The notes under the pieces are model-generated. The model was not told the origin of the DNA. It saw only the letters and a list, made by a program, of their open reading frames with translations, and did not search any database. A stretch of DNA of 64,000 nt, taken from NCBI RefSeq assembly GCF_045062745.1, contig NZ_JBJGED010000013.1, forward strand, positions 124,001 to 188,000. The letters are read 5' to 3'. Positions 16,506 to 25,729 of the stretch are shown here, piece after piece; position 1 is the stretch's first letter, and the number at the start of each line of letters is the position of its first letter. Both the position numbers and the translations under genes were made by a program. The stretch comes from Paenibacillus_AA sp045062745 (GTDB taxonomy: Bacteria; Bacillota; Bacilli; Paenibacillales; NBRC-103111).

Positions 16506-17651
16506 ATGAAAAATGTACGCGCATCCAAAAAACCTAGTCAGCAATTGTATATGCAGATTGCGGATAAAGTCAAAGACATCATCCAGAGCCGCAGGCTTCA
16601 ACCGCATGACCCCGTCCCTTCAGAAGGAGAGCTTGCGAAGCTGTTCGGCGTAAGCCGGATGACCAGTAAGCTGGCACTGGAACGGCTGGCAGAGCAAGGT
16701 GTGGTCTATCGTTTGCCGAGAAGGGGAACCTTCCTATCCGGACAGCAGGACCGTGTGCCGGATGACGGAGGGCCTCCGCCCCAAAGAGCCCCGGCTCCGG
16801 TAGCGGACAAGCCTCGCAGGCAGATAGCCCTTATCGTGCCCCATCTTTCCGATTACACTTCAAGAATTATTGCAGCAGCCGAGTCGGAAGTACGAAAGCA
16901 CGATTGCGATCTTCTTTTGAAAATCAGCAAGAATAAAGAGGATGAGGATAACTGCCTGCAGAGGCTTGTTGAAGGGAGGATTGACGGCATCGTTTTATTT
17001 CCCCAAGGACGCAAGACATGCAGTGATCAGGTGCTGAGATTGAAATTACAGCAATTTCCGATTGTGATTATCGACCGGATCTTCCGTGAGGTTCAGATTG
17101 ATTGCGTATATCACGATCACTACCTGGGTTCTTACCAGATGACCAAGTATTTGATCGAAAAGGGCCACCGGGAAATCGGATATACTTCGAATGCGATCGA
17201 AAATATTACCAGTAGAGAAGAGCGGTATCAAGGCTATATTCAGGCGCTGCTCGATCATGCGATTCCCGTGAAGGTCGAATCCATTCATTTTCGAAGCGTA
17301 GCCTGCGATCCAAGCAAGTTTAACGAGAGCGACCCTGAGCAGGAACAGTTTATTAAGGAAAATCCCCAGCTCACAGCCCTTATGGGCGGGGATGATCATG
17401 TGGCCATTTCAACCTTATATACGGCCCTGCGCATGGGGATTTCCGTCCCTGATCAGCTTTCTATCGTTGGGTTCTCCGATATTCAATTAGCCGCTTTAAC
17501 TCCGATTCCCCTTACAACCGTCAGACAGGATACGGAACAGCTTGCCCATTCGGCTTTTAATCTTCTTATGAAGCGGGTTAACCATTCTCTTGAGAAACCG
17601 GTAACCATCAAAATTCAAACGACGATCATAGAGAGAAAATCGGTTCTCTAG
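16506..17651 (+). CDS. GntR/LacI hybrid transcriptional regulator (AraR-like architecture)
   Basis: 381 aa. The N-terminal GntR winged helix (residues about 10-75: QLYMQIADKVKDIIQSRRL, PSEGELAKLFGVSRMTSKLA, RRGTFLSG) is joined by a proline-rich linker to a LacI/periplasmic-binding-protein-like effector domain (IALIVPHLSDYTSRIIAAAE, GYIQALLDH, ALMGGDDHVAISTLYTALRM, TTVRQDTEQLA). This is the architecture of AraR, the arabinose repressor, but the ligand here is unknown. ATG start with a weak upstream site. The next gene begins 21 bases downstream, so it heads the hydrolase/ABC operon and probably represses it until a ligand is imported. Confidence 0.88.
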   Translation: MKNVRASKKPSQQLYMQIADKVKDIIQSRRLQPHDPVPSEGELAKLFGVSRMTSKLALERLAEQGVVYRLPRRGTFLSGQQDRVPDDGGPPPQRAPAPVADKPRRQIALIVPHLSDYTSRIIAAAESEVRKHDCDLLLKISKNKEDEDNCLQRLVEGRIDGIVLFPQGRKTCSDQVLRLKLQQFPIVIIDRIFREVQIDCVYHDHYLGSYQMTKYLIEKGHREIGYTSNAIENITSREERYQGYIQALLDHAIPVKVESIHFRSVACDPSKFNESDPEQEQFIKENPQLTALMGGDDHVAISTLYTALRMGISVPDQLSIVGFSDIQLAALTPIPLTTVRQDTEQLAHSAFNLLMKRVNHSLEKPVTIKIQTTIIERKSVL

Positions 17652-17672
17652 GTTTGACAAGAGGAGTTTTAT

Positions 17673-18491
17673 ATGAAAATTCATTTTCTAGGAACCGCGG
17701 CTGCGGAGGGATTTCCGAATGCATTTTGCCGCTGTGAGCATTGTCTGAAAGCAAGAGAGCTTGGAGGGAAAAACATACGAACCCGAAGCTCCGCCATCAT
17801 TGACAACGTGATTAAATTCGACTATTCACCCGATTCGTATATGCAGGCGCTTCGCGACAACATTGATTTCACCACAATCGAGCACCTGCTTGTCACTCAC
17901 ACGCACTCCGATCATTTTAATGCCTATGACTTGGAATGCCGGAGGATAGGAATTGCTCACAACCTTCAGCATCCGATGCATATCTACGGCAATGATGCCG
18001 TGATGCACCATACGCGAGTCGCGATAGGCCGCTTTGCAGGTGAGCGTTATGCCTTCCATCTGCTGCGCCCCTTCGAGACGATCCATGTGGGTGACGCACG
18101 GGTTACGCCGCTGCTAGCGGATCATGACCGCATGGAAACTTGCTTGTTGTACGCAATCGAGAAGGGAGGCAAAAAGCTGCTGTACGGACATGATTCCGGG
18201 TGGTTTCCGGAAGCTACCTGGGCCTGGTTAAAGGGTAAAGAGCTGGACTGTGCGATTCTCGACTGTACACATGGATATACGGGAAAATCCCGCGACCGCA
18301 ATCATATGTGTATTGAGACCATCCTGGAGGCTCAGCGCGAGTTTCGGAAAGAGAACATATTGAAAGAGGAAGGGCTCATCGTCGCCACGCATTTTAGCCA
18401 TAACTCCAAGCTGCTTCACGACGAATTTGAGGAAATCTTCAAACCTGCCGGGATTGTTGCGGCTTATGACGGCATGATTGTTCACATCTAA
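17673..18491 (+). CDS. Metallo-beta-lactamase-fold hydrolase, PhnP-like
   Basis: 272 aa, cytoplasmic. The metal motif HTHSDH is at residues 76-81 and further ligands are likely in GHDSGWF and HFSHNS. Near the N-terminus FCRCEHCLKAR (Cys19, Cys21, Cys24) matches the structural zinc knuckle of PhnP, the phosphodiesterase that opens cyclic phosphoribosyl phosphates in phosphonate breakdown. No C-P lyase genes are in the window, so the true substrate may be another cyclic or simple phosphodiester. The ribosome site is AAGAGGAG. It lies between a GntR/LacI regulator and an ABC importer in one operon, which suggests it acts on what the importer brings in. Confidence 0.75.
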   Translation: MKIHFLGTAAAEGFPNAFCRCEHCLKARELGGKNIRTRSSAIIDNVIKFDYSPDSYMQALRDNIDFTTIEHLLVTHTHSDHFNAYDLECRRIGIAHNLQHPMHIYGNDAVMHHTRVAIGRFAGERYAFHLLRPFETIHVGDARVTPLLADHDRMETCLLYAIEKGGKKLLYGHDSGWFPEATWAWLKGKELDCAILDCTHGYTGKSRDRNHMCIETILEAQREFRKENILKEEGLIVATHFSHNSKLLHDEFEEIFKPAGIVAAYDGMIVHI

Positions 18492-18512
18492 CCAAAAGGA
18501 GTGTCAAAAAGT

Positions 18513-19625
18513 ATGTTAAAAAAAATGGTAGGTACCACGTTGCTTTCGATCCTGTGTCTCACGGTAACCGCTTGCGGTGGCGGCAAGACGAACGGAAATG
18601 CCACAGGGTCTCCCGCGCCGGCCAATACGCCGTCCGCAACTGCGCCGGCAACGAATGTACCGGTGAAGAATGAGAAGCTGATTGTTTATACGAATGCGAA
18701 TTCCGACGGTCGCGGCGAATGGCTCATCGAGAAAGCGAAAAGCGCCGGCTTCGAGATTGAGCTCGTCGGAGCAGGCGGGGCCAATTTAACAAACCGGTTG
18801 ATTGCCGAGAAGAACAATCCGATTGCAGACGTAGTGTTCGGCTTGAACAATATGCTCTATGAAAACCTGAAGAAGGAAAACGTGTTGACCAAATATGTTC
18901 CGAAATGGGCTGGAGAAGTGGAGCCGGGCTTGAACGATCCGGAGGGCTACTATCACGGACTTGTGAAGCAAGCGATTCTGCTAGGCTATAATCCGAAAAA
19001 TTATACACCCGAAACGGCGCCGAAGGATTGGACGGACCTTTATAAAAATCCGGCATTCAAAGGCAAATATGAGGCTCCTACCCTTCTTGGACAAATTACG
19101 CCTCAACTCGTCGTGGCAGGAATTTTGACCCGCCACCAGGATCCGAAGGGGGAGCTAGGCATCTCCAAGGAAGGCTGGAATGAAGTGAAGCAATTGTTCG
19201 ACAACGGAGTGAGAGCCGTTGAAGGCGAAGACTTCTACGCGAACCTGGCAAGCGGAAAAACGCCTCTTGGCACGGTAGTTTCCGGTACACTCGGCAAGAA
19301 GGAAGAGCAGTATAAAGTGAAGGCAGGAATCGTAACTCCACAAATCGGCGTACCGATGATTGTAGAGCATGCGGCGATTGTGAAAGGGACCAAGAAGATG
19401 GCCAGCGCAGAGCGGTTCGTCGAATGGATGGGTACGGCCGACGTTCAAGGCGAATTTGCGGCCAAGTTTAATTCCATGCCTGCCAATACGAAAGCAGCTG
19501 CCAAAGCCAATGAGTCCGTGAAGGCCTTGTATTCCAATTTGAAAGCACAGCCGCTGGATTGGGGCTTCGTTGCTAACAATATTGGCAAATGGGTAGAGAA
19601 AATCGAATTGCAGATCATGAAATAA
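18513..19625 (+). CDS. ABC transporter substrate-binding lipoprotein (iron/2-aminoethylphosphonate type)
   Basis: About 370 aa. The signal peptide ends in lipobox LTVTAC, followed by a Gly/Asn/Pro linker, then a periplasmic-binding fold starting KLIVYTNANSDGRGEWLIE, with the NPIADVVFGLNN segment typical of the AfuA/FbpA/PhnS/thiamine-binding class. The start is ATG 18513, 11 bases after AAAGGAG; an in-frame GTG at 18501 lies directly on that site. A stable hairpin follows the stop codon, ahead of the ATPase gene. Ligand candidates are a phosphonate, a phosphate ester or a ferric complex. The PhnP-like neighbour favours a phosphorus compound (inference). Confidence 0.82.
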   Translation: MLKKMVGTTLLSILCLTVTACGGGKTNGNATGSPAPANTPSATAPATNVPVKNEKLIVYTNANSDGRGEWLIEKAKSAGFEIELVGAGGANLTNRLIAEKNNPIADVVFGLNNMLYENLKKENVLTKYVPKWAGEVEPGLNDPEGYYHGLVKQAILLGYNPKNYTPETAPKDWTDLYKNPAFKGKYEAPTLLGQITPQLVVAGILTRHQDPKGELGISKEGWNEVKQLFDNGVRAVEGEDFYANLASGKTPLGTVVSGTLGKKEEQYKVKAGIVTPQIGVPMIVEHAAIVKGTKKMASAERFVEWMGTADVQGEFAAKFNSMPANTKAAAKANESVKALYSNLKAQPLDWGFVANNIGKWVEKIELQIMK

Positions 19626-19644
19626 GCAATAGGAAATGAAAAAC

Positions 19645-19673
19645 ACTGCATATTGGTGGCTCCAATATGCAGT
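19645..19673 (+). other. Intercistronic hairpin between binding protein and ATPase genes
   Basis: ACTGCATATTGG pairs perfectly with CCAATATGCAGT around a TGGCT loop (12 bp). No continuous T run follows (TGTTCTATA). The position, just after the binding-protein gene inside an operon, fits an mRNA-stabilising or partially terminating element that raises binding-protein yield over the membrane subunits. Confidence 0.7.
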
Positions 19674-19718
19674 TGTTCTATACGATTTTAAATAGGGATA
19701 TAGGGGTATGGGGGATAT

Positions 19719-20726
19719 ATGATTACATTTCGAGATATTCAAATTAAATTCGGTCATTTCCATGCGATCCAAAACCTCAATCTGCAAATCAAGGAAGGGG
19801 AGTTTTTCACCTTTCTGGGTCCGTCAGGTTGCGGGAAAACGACGATTCTTCGCAGCCTCGTTGGATTTATTACTCCGACGAGCGGTCAAATCAAGCTGAG
19901 CGACCGGGATATTACCCATGTGCCTATCGAAAAAAGAGGCATCAGCATGGTGTTTCAAAGCTATGCATTGTTCCCGACAATGAATGTTTATGAGAATATC
20001 GCCTTTGGCATGCGAGTCAAGAAGGCTTCGAAGGCCGAAGTAGACCGGGAAGTGAGGGACATCGCCCAGAAGGTGGATCTGAAGGAGGAACAGCTTTTCA
20101 AAAAAGTGTCAGAGCTGTCCGGCGGCCAACAGCAGCGGGTAGCGATTGCCAGAGCGCTGGTGCTGAAACCGAGTATTCTGGCGCTGGATGAGCCTTTATC
20201 CAACTTGGACGCCAAGCTTAGGGTACAACTGCGCAATGAGCTGAAGAACCTTCAGAAGAAGTTCGGGATCACGACGATCTATGTCACTCACGATCAGGAG
20301 GAAGCGTTAACGTTGTCGGATCGGATTGCCGTGTTCAACAATGGAATCGTAGAGCAAGTCGGCACCCCGCAAGAAGTCTATAACCAATCCCAGACGGAAT
20401 TTGTTTGCAACTTCATAGGCGATATCAACAAGATCGATCCGCGGATCATTCAAAATAGTCGATTGAAGGAATATATAGATCCAAACAAAGTAGCCTATAT
20501 CCGCAACGAAAAGGTGAGCCTGCTTCCCTTGCCGGATCAACATGCCGTGCAACTGAAGGGGAGGATTGTCGATCAGGAGTTTTATGGACTGTATAGCAAA
20601 TATGTAATCGAGGTTTCCGGCGGAGGGCTGCTGAAGACCATAGAGAAGGAAAGCGGGCTTGCTCCCAATCAAGTCGGTGACGAGATTACTGTCTATATTC
20701 AAAGCAAAGATATTCTGCAGTACTAA
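19719..20726 (+). CDS. ABC transporter ATP-binding protein (PotA/FbpC/PhnT type)
   Basis: 335 aa. Walker A GPSGCGKTT, Q-loop MVFQSYALFPTM, signature LSGGQQQR, Walker B ILALDEPLSNLDAKLR and the switch His in VTHDQEE are complete. The C-terminal 100 residues form a TOBE-like regulatory region (VQLKGRIVDQEFYGLYSKYV). It energises uptake of the compound bound by the upstream lipoprotein through the large permease downstream. ATG 19719 has GGGGGAT upstream. 14 bases separate its stop from the permease start. Confidence 0.9.
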   Translation: MITFRDIQIKFGHFHAIQNLNLQIKEGEFFTFLGPSGCGKTTILRSLVGFITPTSGQIKLSDRDITHVPIEKRGISMVFQSYALFPTMNVYENIAFGMRVKKASKAEVDREVRDIAQKVDLKEEQLFKKVSELSGGQQQRVAIARALVLKPSILALDEPLSNLDAKLRVQLRNELKNLQKKFGITTIYVTHDQEEALTLSDRIAVFNNGIVEQVGTPQEVYNQSQTEFVCNFIGDINKIDPRIIQNSRLKEYIDPNKVAYIRNEKVSLLPLPDQHAVQLKGRIVDQEFYGLYSKYVIEVSGGGLLKTIEKESGLAPNQVGDEITVYIQSKDILQY

Positions 20727-20740
20727 GGGAAGGAGGACAT

Positions 20741-22453
20741 GTGTTGAACGCAGAGAAATGGAAAAAAACGATAGCCTCTTTTAATCCGACTGCCTTGCTT
20801 TTTTACGCTCTGATTGCCTGGTTCGTTGTTGCATTCCTGATCTATCCGAACATTAACATTTATTATGAAATTTTTTTTAAGGGCGGCAAATTTTCATTCG
20901 AGGCGGCCGAGAAGCTATTGTCATCCGAACGAGCCATGAGAAGCTTGTATAACAGCTTCATTCTAGCCATATCCCTTGTATTTACGGTCAACATTGTTGG
21001 CGTTACGCTAGTATTGATCTCGGAATATTTTGATATCAAGGGTGCAAAGGTATTAAGGCTTGGCTATTGCTCTACCCTAATCTATAGCGGCGTCGTACTA
21101 GTGTCCGGCTATAAATTCGTATATGGGGAGAACGGTTTCATGACCAAGCTTCTCGCCAGTCTGTTTCCGTCCTTTGACACGACCTGGTTTCATGGCTACT
21201 GGGCCGTACTATTCGTCATGACCTTTGCCTGTACGTCCAACCATGTCCTGTTTCTCAGCAATGCGATTCGGAAAATCGATTTTCAAACCGTAGAAGCGGC
21301 GAAAAATATGGGGGCTTCTACCTTTTACATTTTATGGCGGGTTGTTCTTCCGGTTTTGAAGCCTACGATGTTTGCTCTCACGATTCTGATCTTTCTGACC
21401 GGTCTCGCCGCAACGTCCGCTCCCTTGATCTTGGGCGGAAGAGAGTTCCAGACGATCACGCCGATGATTCTAACCTTCTCGAACAGTGTGGCATCAAGAG
21501 ACCTGGCTGCACTGCTGGCGCTCATTCTCGGTCTCGCTACTTTAATTCTGTTGACCATCATGATCCGGTTTGAACGGAAAGGCAACTTCATGTCCGTTTC
21601 CAAGGTAAAGTCGGAACTGGTCAAGCAGAAGATCAACAATAAGCTTGGCAATATTGGCGCACATGTTCTGGCGTACTTCCTGTTTCTCCTTTATCTCATT
21701 CCGGTCGTTCTTATTGTGGTCTTTTCATTCACGGATGCACACAGCATATCTACAGCAACGCTGGACTCGAATAGCTTCTCCTTGAGCAATTACATTCAAG
21801 TGTTTTCCAAAATGTCGGCGTTCAAGCCTTACCTTGTGAGTATTCTGTATGCCGCTGCCGCATCGATAACCGTTGTAGCTCTGGCTTTGGCCGCGTCTCG
21901 AATTTTGCATAAGTTTAAGAATAAATGGACCTTTGCCTTGGAGTATGCGCTGCTGATTCCTTGGATGCTGCCTTCCACTTTAATCGCAATCGGGCTTATC
22001 GTCACCTTTAACACACCAAGACTGATCATTTGGAACTCCATTTTAGTGGGAACGGTCTGGATGCTGTTTCTGGCCTATGTGATCGTCCACATTCCGTTCA
22101 CCCTGCGAATGGTGAAAGCGTCCTTCTTCAGCTTAGACAGCAACCTGGAGGATGCGGCGAAAAATTTGGGCGCCAAGTCCTTCCATACGTTCAGGAAGGT
22201 ATTGCTACCCATCATACTTCCCTCAACGCTTGCGGTTCTTGCGTTGAATTTCAACGGAATTTTGGCGGATTACGATTTGGCCGTATTCCTCTATCATCCG
22301 CTGTACCAGCCGCTTGGTATTGTGATTAAGAACAGTACGGATGCGCAGGCTTTGGCAGATACGAAAGCCTTAACCTTGGTCTATTCCGTAGTTTTGATGA
22401 TCATGTCCAGTATCACGTTATATTTCGTTTATGGAAGAAAGAGTAAATCTTAA
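20741..22453 (+). CDS. ABC transporter permease, fused double domain (FbpB/PhnU-V type)
   Basis: 570 aa with two tandem permease halves, each with the EAA loop that docks with the ATPase: EAAKNMGASTFYILWRVVLP (around residue 186) and DAAKNLGAKSFHTFRKVLLP (around residue 470). About twelve membrane helices. Fused permeases of this kind serve iron(III), 2-aminoethylphosphonate and related importers. AGGAGG is followed by GTG at 20741 (4-base gap) and TTG at 20744 (7-base gap); the TTG may be the real start. Last gene of the operon, followed by a strong hairpin. Confidence 0.88.
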   Translation: MLNAEKWKKTIASFNPTALLFYALIAWFVVAFLIYPNINIYYEIFFKGGKFSFEAAEKLLSSERAMRSLYNSFILAISLVFTVNIVGVTLVLISEYFDIKGAKVLRLGYCSTLIYSGVVLVSGYKFVYGENGFMTKLLASLFPSFDTTWFHGYWAVLFVMTFACTSNHVLFLSNAIRKIDFQTVEAAKNMGASTFYILWRVVLPVLKPTMFALTILIFLTGLAATSAPLILGGREFQTITPMILTFSNSVASRDLAALLALILGLATLILLTIMIRFERKGNFMSVSKVKSELVKQKINNKLGNIGAHVLAYFLFLLYLIPVVLIVVFSFTDAHSISTATLDSNSFSLSNYIQVFSKMSAFKPYLVSILYAAAASITVVALALAASRILHKFKNKWTFALEYALLIPWMLPSTLIAIGLIVTFNTPRLIIWNSILVGTVWMLFLAYVIVHIPFTLRMVKASFFSLDSNLEDAAKNLGAKSFHTFRKVLLPIILPSTLAVLALNFNGILADYDLAVFLYHPLYQPLGIVIKNSTDAQALADTKALTLVYSVVLMIMSSITLYFVYGRKSKS

Positions 22454-22498
22454 TCTTAGTTAATCGATATCGTCGGCACTGATGATAACACAATGAAT

Positions 22499-22533
22499 CA
22501 AACCCATCTTCGGCATAACCGGAGATGGGTTTG
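22499..22533 (+). terminator. Hairpin terminator after the importer operon
   Basis: CAAACCCATCTTCGG pairs with CCGGAGATGGGTTTG around a short loop, with nearly every base matched. The tail GTGTCGTTTGAT is not a strong T run, so termination strength is uncertain, but the position 46 bases after the operon's last stop fits. Confidence 0.65.
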
Positions 22534-22677
22534 TGTCGTTTGATGCCCGTTCAACGATGGAATGGTGTCATCGCTACAACAGTCGGCTTTTGGCCTAACC
22601 ATACTAAAGTAGCTATTTTATCTTCCCTTTTCCTGCTATTTTATTACAAAAGGTAGGTATTACAGGGGAGGTTAAAT

Positions 22678-23352
22678 ATGCCATCAAACGGTAGAAGGTC
22701 TGCAGTAATTACTGGAGTGTTATTAATAGCCGGGATGGTTGCAGGTATATTTAGTGTTGTTCCTGTTATAGATGGAGCAGACTACCTTGTCAAGGCTTCT
22801 ACAAATGAAAATCAGGTACTAATAGGAGCATGTTTTCAGTTGTTAATGGTTGTTGCATACGTTGGTATTCCGATTTCGATGTATCCGATTTTAAGTAAGC
22901 ATAATAAAGGTTTAGCTCTTGGATCAGTTGCTTTCGGCACTATTGCGGGTGTATTCATTATTATTGGGGTAATCATTCTTCTGTTGCTATTGACATTAAG
23001 TTACGAATTTGAAAAATTTGGAACTCTGGATGTATCGTATTTTCAGACCATAGGTGGATTGTTACAGGCAGCACGTGATTTGGCGAACCATGTGGCCATC
23101 ACACTGGCATTTGTTTTGGCTATGCTCTTGTTTAACTGCATATTTTACCAAACAAAACTAGTTCCGCGTTGGTTGTCTGTTTGGGGTCTTATTGGATCTA
23201 CATTGTCCATATTGGCAAGCTTATTATTTATGATTCGCTTCATCGGTCTGGATGCAACTTACATGATGTTGAACATTCCAATAGCCTTTCAACAATTGGT
23301 TTTGGCTATATGGCTAATCGTTAAAGGATTCAATCGGGCGGTACAGGAATGA
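22678..23352 (+). CDS. DUF4386 family membrane protein
   Basis: 224 aa with about six membrane helices (AVITGVLLIAGMVAGIFSVV, FQLLMVVAYVGIPISMYPIL, TIAGVFIIIGVIILLLLLT, and three more) and the layout of DUF4386 proteins, whose function is not known. The ribosome site is GGGGAGG before ATG. The gene is markedly more A+T rich than its neighbours on both sides and stands alone between a terminator and an oppositely oriented AraC gene. It has no functional link to the carbohydrate genes and may have arrived separately. Confidence 0.8.
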   Translation: MPSNGRRSAVITGVLLIAGMVAGIFSVVPVIDGADYLVKASTNENQVLIGACFQLLMVVAYVGIPISMYPILSKHNKGLALGSVAFGTIAGVFIIIGVIILLLLLTLSYEFEKFGTLDVSYFQTIGGLLQAARDLANHVAITLAFVLAMLLFNCIFYQTKLVPRWLSVWGLIGSTLSILASLLFMIRFIGLDATYMMLNIPIAFQQLVLAIWLIVKGFNRAVQE

Positions 23353-23430
23353 AATCCGTACCAATACCTTTTGCTTGAGTCCGTCCCTATTTCTAGCCAT
23401 CGTTCTCCACCTCAGCCTCTTAGTTCCACA

Positions 23431-24312
23431 CTATAATTCCTGATGAGGGGTACGACAACTATTCTGACACAGGGGCAGTCTAAGCACTTTTTCGCGATAT
23501 GCGGTCGGACTCATTCCGTAGCGGGATGTGAACTGTCTGGAGAAGTAATAGGGGGACTCGAAGCCGACTTCATAGCTGATATCCTTCACCTGACGCCCGG
23601 ATAATTCCAGAAGCTTCGCCGCCTTCTCGAGACGCATTCGAAGCAAGGAGCCCATGACGGTTTCACCAAGCTGCTCCTTGTACAGATGGCATAGATGAGA
23701 GACGGACAATCCGAACTGATTGGAGAGCTGCTCCAACGAATGCTGCTCGTGCAATTTTTCGGCAATGTATTTCACGACCCGATCAATTCTTTCATCCACA
23801 GCAGGGACGTACATGATCAAGTGTTCGCGATAAAGCAGGATCAGTATTTCGGACAATGCGTTCATCGCCAATTGGTGGTGCATCATTTCTTTATGAGTGC
23901 TGTCATAAATCAGTTTTTGAAAGGCGACCTGTATTCTTTGCCTCGTTTGGTTGTCTTTCACATGGAGGTTGATCAATTTTTCAGCCGTTCTAGGCAAGTG
24001 AAGCCACTCGTTCCATTCCGGCAGCGGAACGAAATGTACCCACTGAATCTCCCAAAGGCTGTCTTTGGCTGAAGCATAATGATGCGGAATGCCGGGAGAA
24101 AGAATCACGACGTCGCCTGCTCGGCAAGTTATGACCTCCTTTGTAACCCGAAACTCCCCTTCACCCGAAATGGTATAAATGAGAAGCCAATCTTTGGTTC
24201 CCGCGGATCGATGCCCACAGTATCCATATCCCCTTTGGAACTGGCTGGCCAGCAAAACGCCGTGCAGCGGCGACTCCGTCTCTTTCTCGAAACGGTGTAA
24301 ATAATCGTTCAT
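23431..24312 (-). CDS. AraC-family transcriptional regulator, divergent from phytanoyl-CoA dioxygenase gene
   Basis: 293 aa. The N-terminal cupin sensor contains LLIYTISGEGEFRV and GDVVILSPGIPHHYAS. The C-terminal AraC domain contains LEQLSNQFGLSVSHLCHLYKE and VKDISYEVGFESPYYFSRQF. ATG is preceded by a G-rich ribosome site (AGGGGGGGGATAGACAAG). It is divergent from the dioxygenase-GH4-GH36 operon across a 302-base intergenic region and probably activates it in response to a sugar. Confidence 0.88.
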   Translation of the reverse strand: MNDYLHRFEKETESPLHGVLLASQFQRGYGYCGHRSAGTKDWLLIYTISGEGEFRVTKEVITCRAGDVVILSPGIPHHYASAKDSLWEIQWVHFVPLPEWNEWLHLPRTAEKLINLHVKDNQTRQRIQVAFQKLIYDSTHKEMMHHQLAMNALSEILILLYREHLIMYVPAVDERIDRVVKYIAEKLHEQHSLEQLSNQFGLSVSHLCHLYKEQLGETVMGSLLRMRLEKAAKLLELSGRQVKDISYEVGFESPYYFSRQFTSRYGMSPTAYREKVLRLPLCQNSCRTPHQEL

Positions 24313-24614
24313 CTTGTCTATCCCCCCCCTTAAAAAATTTTAGCGCTACTCTTTTGCGACCGTCAATATCATTCTCGTAATGCATTGCAAGATTGTGTAT
24401 GAGTTTGACTTCTTGCCCGAAGTAGTATTCATTCCTGGACATGCAGCACTCGAGCTTGCATGAGATCAACAGGGAACGCTTATAGGCTTGGCAGAAAAGT
24501 GAAATCGGAAACATCATTGTTACTTTAAGCTACTTACTTTCGCATACGCTTCTCTTATACTAAAGCTGAAATCGGCCGATTTGCAAAAATGATGCGTTGG
24601 GGAGAGCTGATCAA
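24313..24614. promoter_or_regulatory. Divergent promoter region between AraC and dioxygenase genes
   Basis: Contains TTGCAAGATTGTGTATGAG at 24385-24403, a copy of the TTGCAAGATnnTGyATG element found in three promoters further downstream, with a TATTCATT box 41 bases from its start (one helical turn further than the 30 seen elsewhere). The likely -10 for the dioxygenase gene is TATACT at 24556-24561, too far from this element for the same geometry. Otherwise no gene is seen here. Confidence 0.4.
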
Positions 24615-25529
24615 ATGGCAGTGCAAAACGTAAAAATGCCGGATGTGGATGCGCTTAAGCAGGCATGCCTGACCGACGAGCAAGCGCAGTTTTTTCTCGA
24701 CAACGGGTTTCTCGTCATCCGCAACGTGCTTGTCGGCGAGGAACTGAGGCTGGTGCAGGACGAAATGACGAAGCAGTACGATAAAGGAGTGGCGGGCGTA
24801 GAAGACGACCCGGATTACGCGTACGGCACAGGCGTCAAAACCGGTCAGAAAGTGATCAGACGGATCGAATACGTCATTGACAAAAGCGATCCGATGAAGG
24901 TACTGCTCGGTCATCCGTTTATTTTGCGTTCCGTCGAGAAGCTGCAGGGCAACAATTTCATTCCGACGTGGGATTCGATGGTGCTGAAAGCGCCGAACGA
25001 GGGCATTATCGTGCCGTGGCATCGCGACGGTGGAGTCATTAACGGCTGCACCGATCCTCGCCCGATTTTCAACGTCGATTTTTATTTGGACGACGCCGAT
25101 CTGAAAACATGCCTGTGGGTCATCCCCGGCAGCAATTTGTGGACACAGGAGGAAGCTCTCGAGCGTTGCCGCCGTCCGAGGTTCGATACGTCGGATGCCA
25201 CTCCGGTGCCGATGAAGTCGGGAGACGTCATCTTCCATAATACTCTCGTGCTGCATGGCTCGCCGGACGGCGACGGCAATCCGCTTCGCCGCACCATCTA
25301 TTACGAGTTCCGTCCGGGAGAGGTCGAAGCCCAGTGGGGCCCGCACACGCTCGAATATTTGCCGTTCAAGCAGCAGGTGCTGCTGGAATGCATCGAGCGA
25401 CGGAAGCAGGCGCCTTACGCTCAGCATGAAACGTCGTTCGAGTATCGTCCGACAGGCGCCCATGCCGTCTCCAGCGTGCGCAAGCCGGATACGTTCCGCT
25501 ACCCGCACCAAATGTTTTGGCGACGGTAG
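24615..25529 (+). CDS. Phytanoyl-CoA dioxygenase (PhyH) family protein
   Basis: 304 aa. Fe(II)/2-oxoglutarate oxygenase fold with iron triad His136-x-Asp138 (VPWHRDGG) and His214 (TLVLHGSPD), and the 2-oxoglutarate-binding Arg near 225 (NPLRR). PhyH-family enzymes hydroxylate diverse small molecules; the name does not imply phytanic acid. It starts an apparent operon with a GH4 enzyme, a broken enolase-superfamily gene and a GH36 enzyme, so a sugar derivative is a likely substrate. The start is ATG 24615 behind GGGGAGAG; an upstream in-frame TTG at 24597 is less likely. Confidence 0.85.
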   Translation: MAVQNVKMPDVDALKQACLTDEQAQFFLDNGFLVIRNVLVGEELRLVQDEMTKQYDKGVAGVEDDPDYAYGTGVKTGQKVIRRIEYVIDKSDPMKVLLGHPFILRSVEKLQGNNFIPTWDSMVLKAPNEGIIVPWHRDGGVINGCTDPRPIFNVDFYLDDADLKTCLWVIPGSNLWTQEEALERCRRPRFDTSDATPVPMKSGDVIFHNTLVLHGSPDGDGNPLRRTIYYEFRPGEVEAQWGPHTLEYLPFKQQVLLECIERRKQAPYAQHETSFEYRPTGAHAVSSVRKPDTFRYPHQMFWRR

Positions 25530-25585
25530 CTCACACGAAATGAAGGGCCGTCCAGAGACTAACAGCGATTGTGAGGGAATGTTCG

Positions 25586-25717
25586 ATGATAGACAGACGA
25601 TACAACGATGTTTACAAAGACGGACGCAACACCGGATCGCCTTTCCGCTGGGGGATCGGGGCAGTTCAAAAAGTCTTATGCAGCAACCGCGAATGCCGAG
25701 GGGCTATGATAAACTAG
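25586..25717 (+). CDS. Possible small protein or degraded N-terminus, 43 aa
   Basis: An open frame from ATG 25586 to TAG 25715, with GAGGG eight bases before the ATG. It reads MIDRRYNDVYKDGRNTGS and ends just inside the AGGAGG that serves the GH4 gene. The composition looks protein-like, but no family was recognised. It could be a leader peptide coupling translation to GH4, the remnant of a deleted gene, or chance. It occupies most of the 200-base gap between the dioxygenase and GH4 genes. Confidence 0.25.
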   Translation: MIDRRYNDVYKDGRNTGSPFRWGIGAVQKVLCSNRECRGAMIN

Positions 25718-25729
25718 GAGGTTTCCAAT

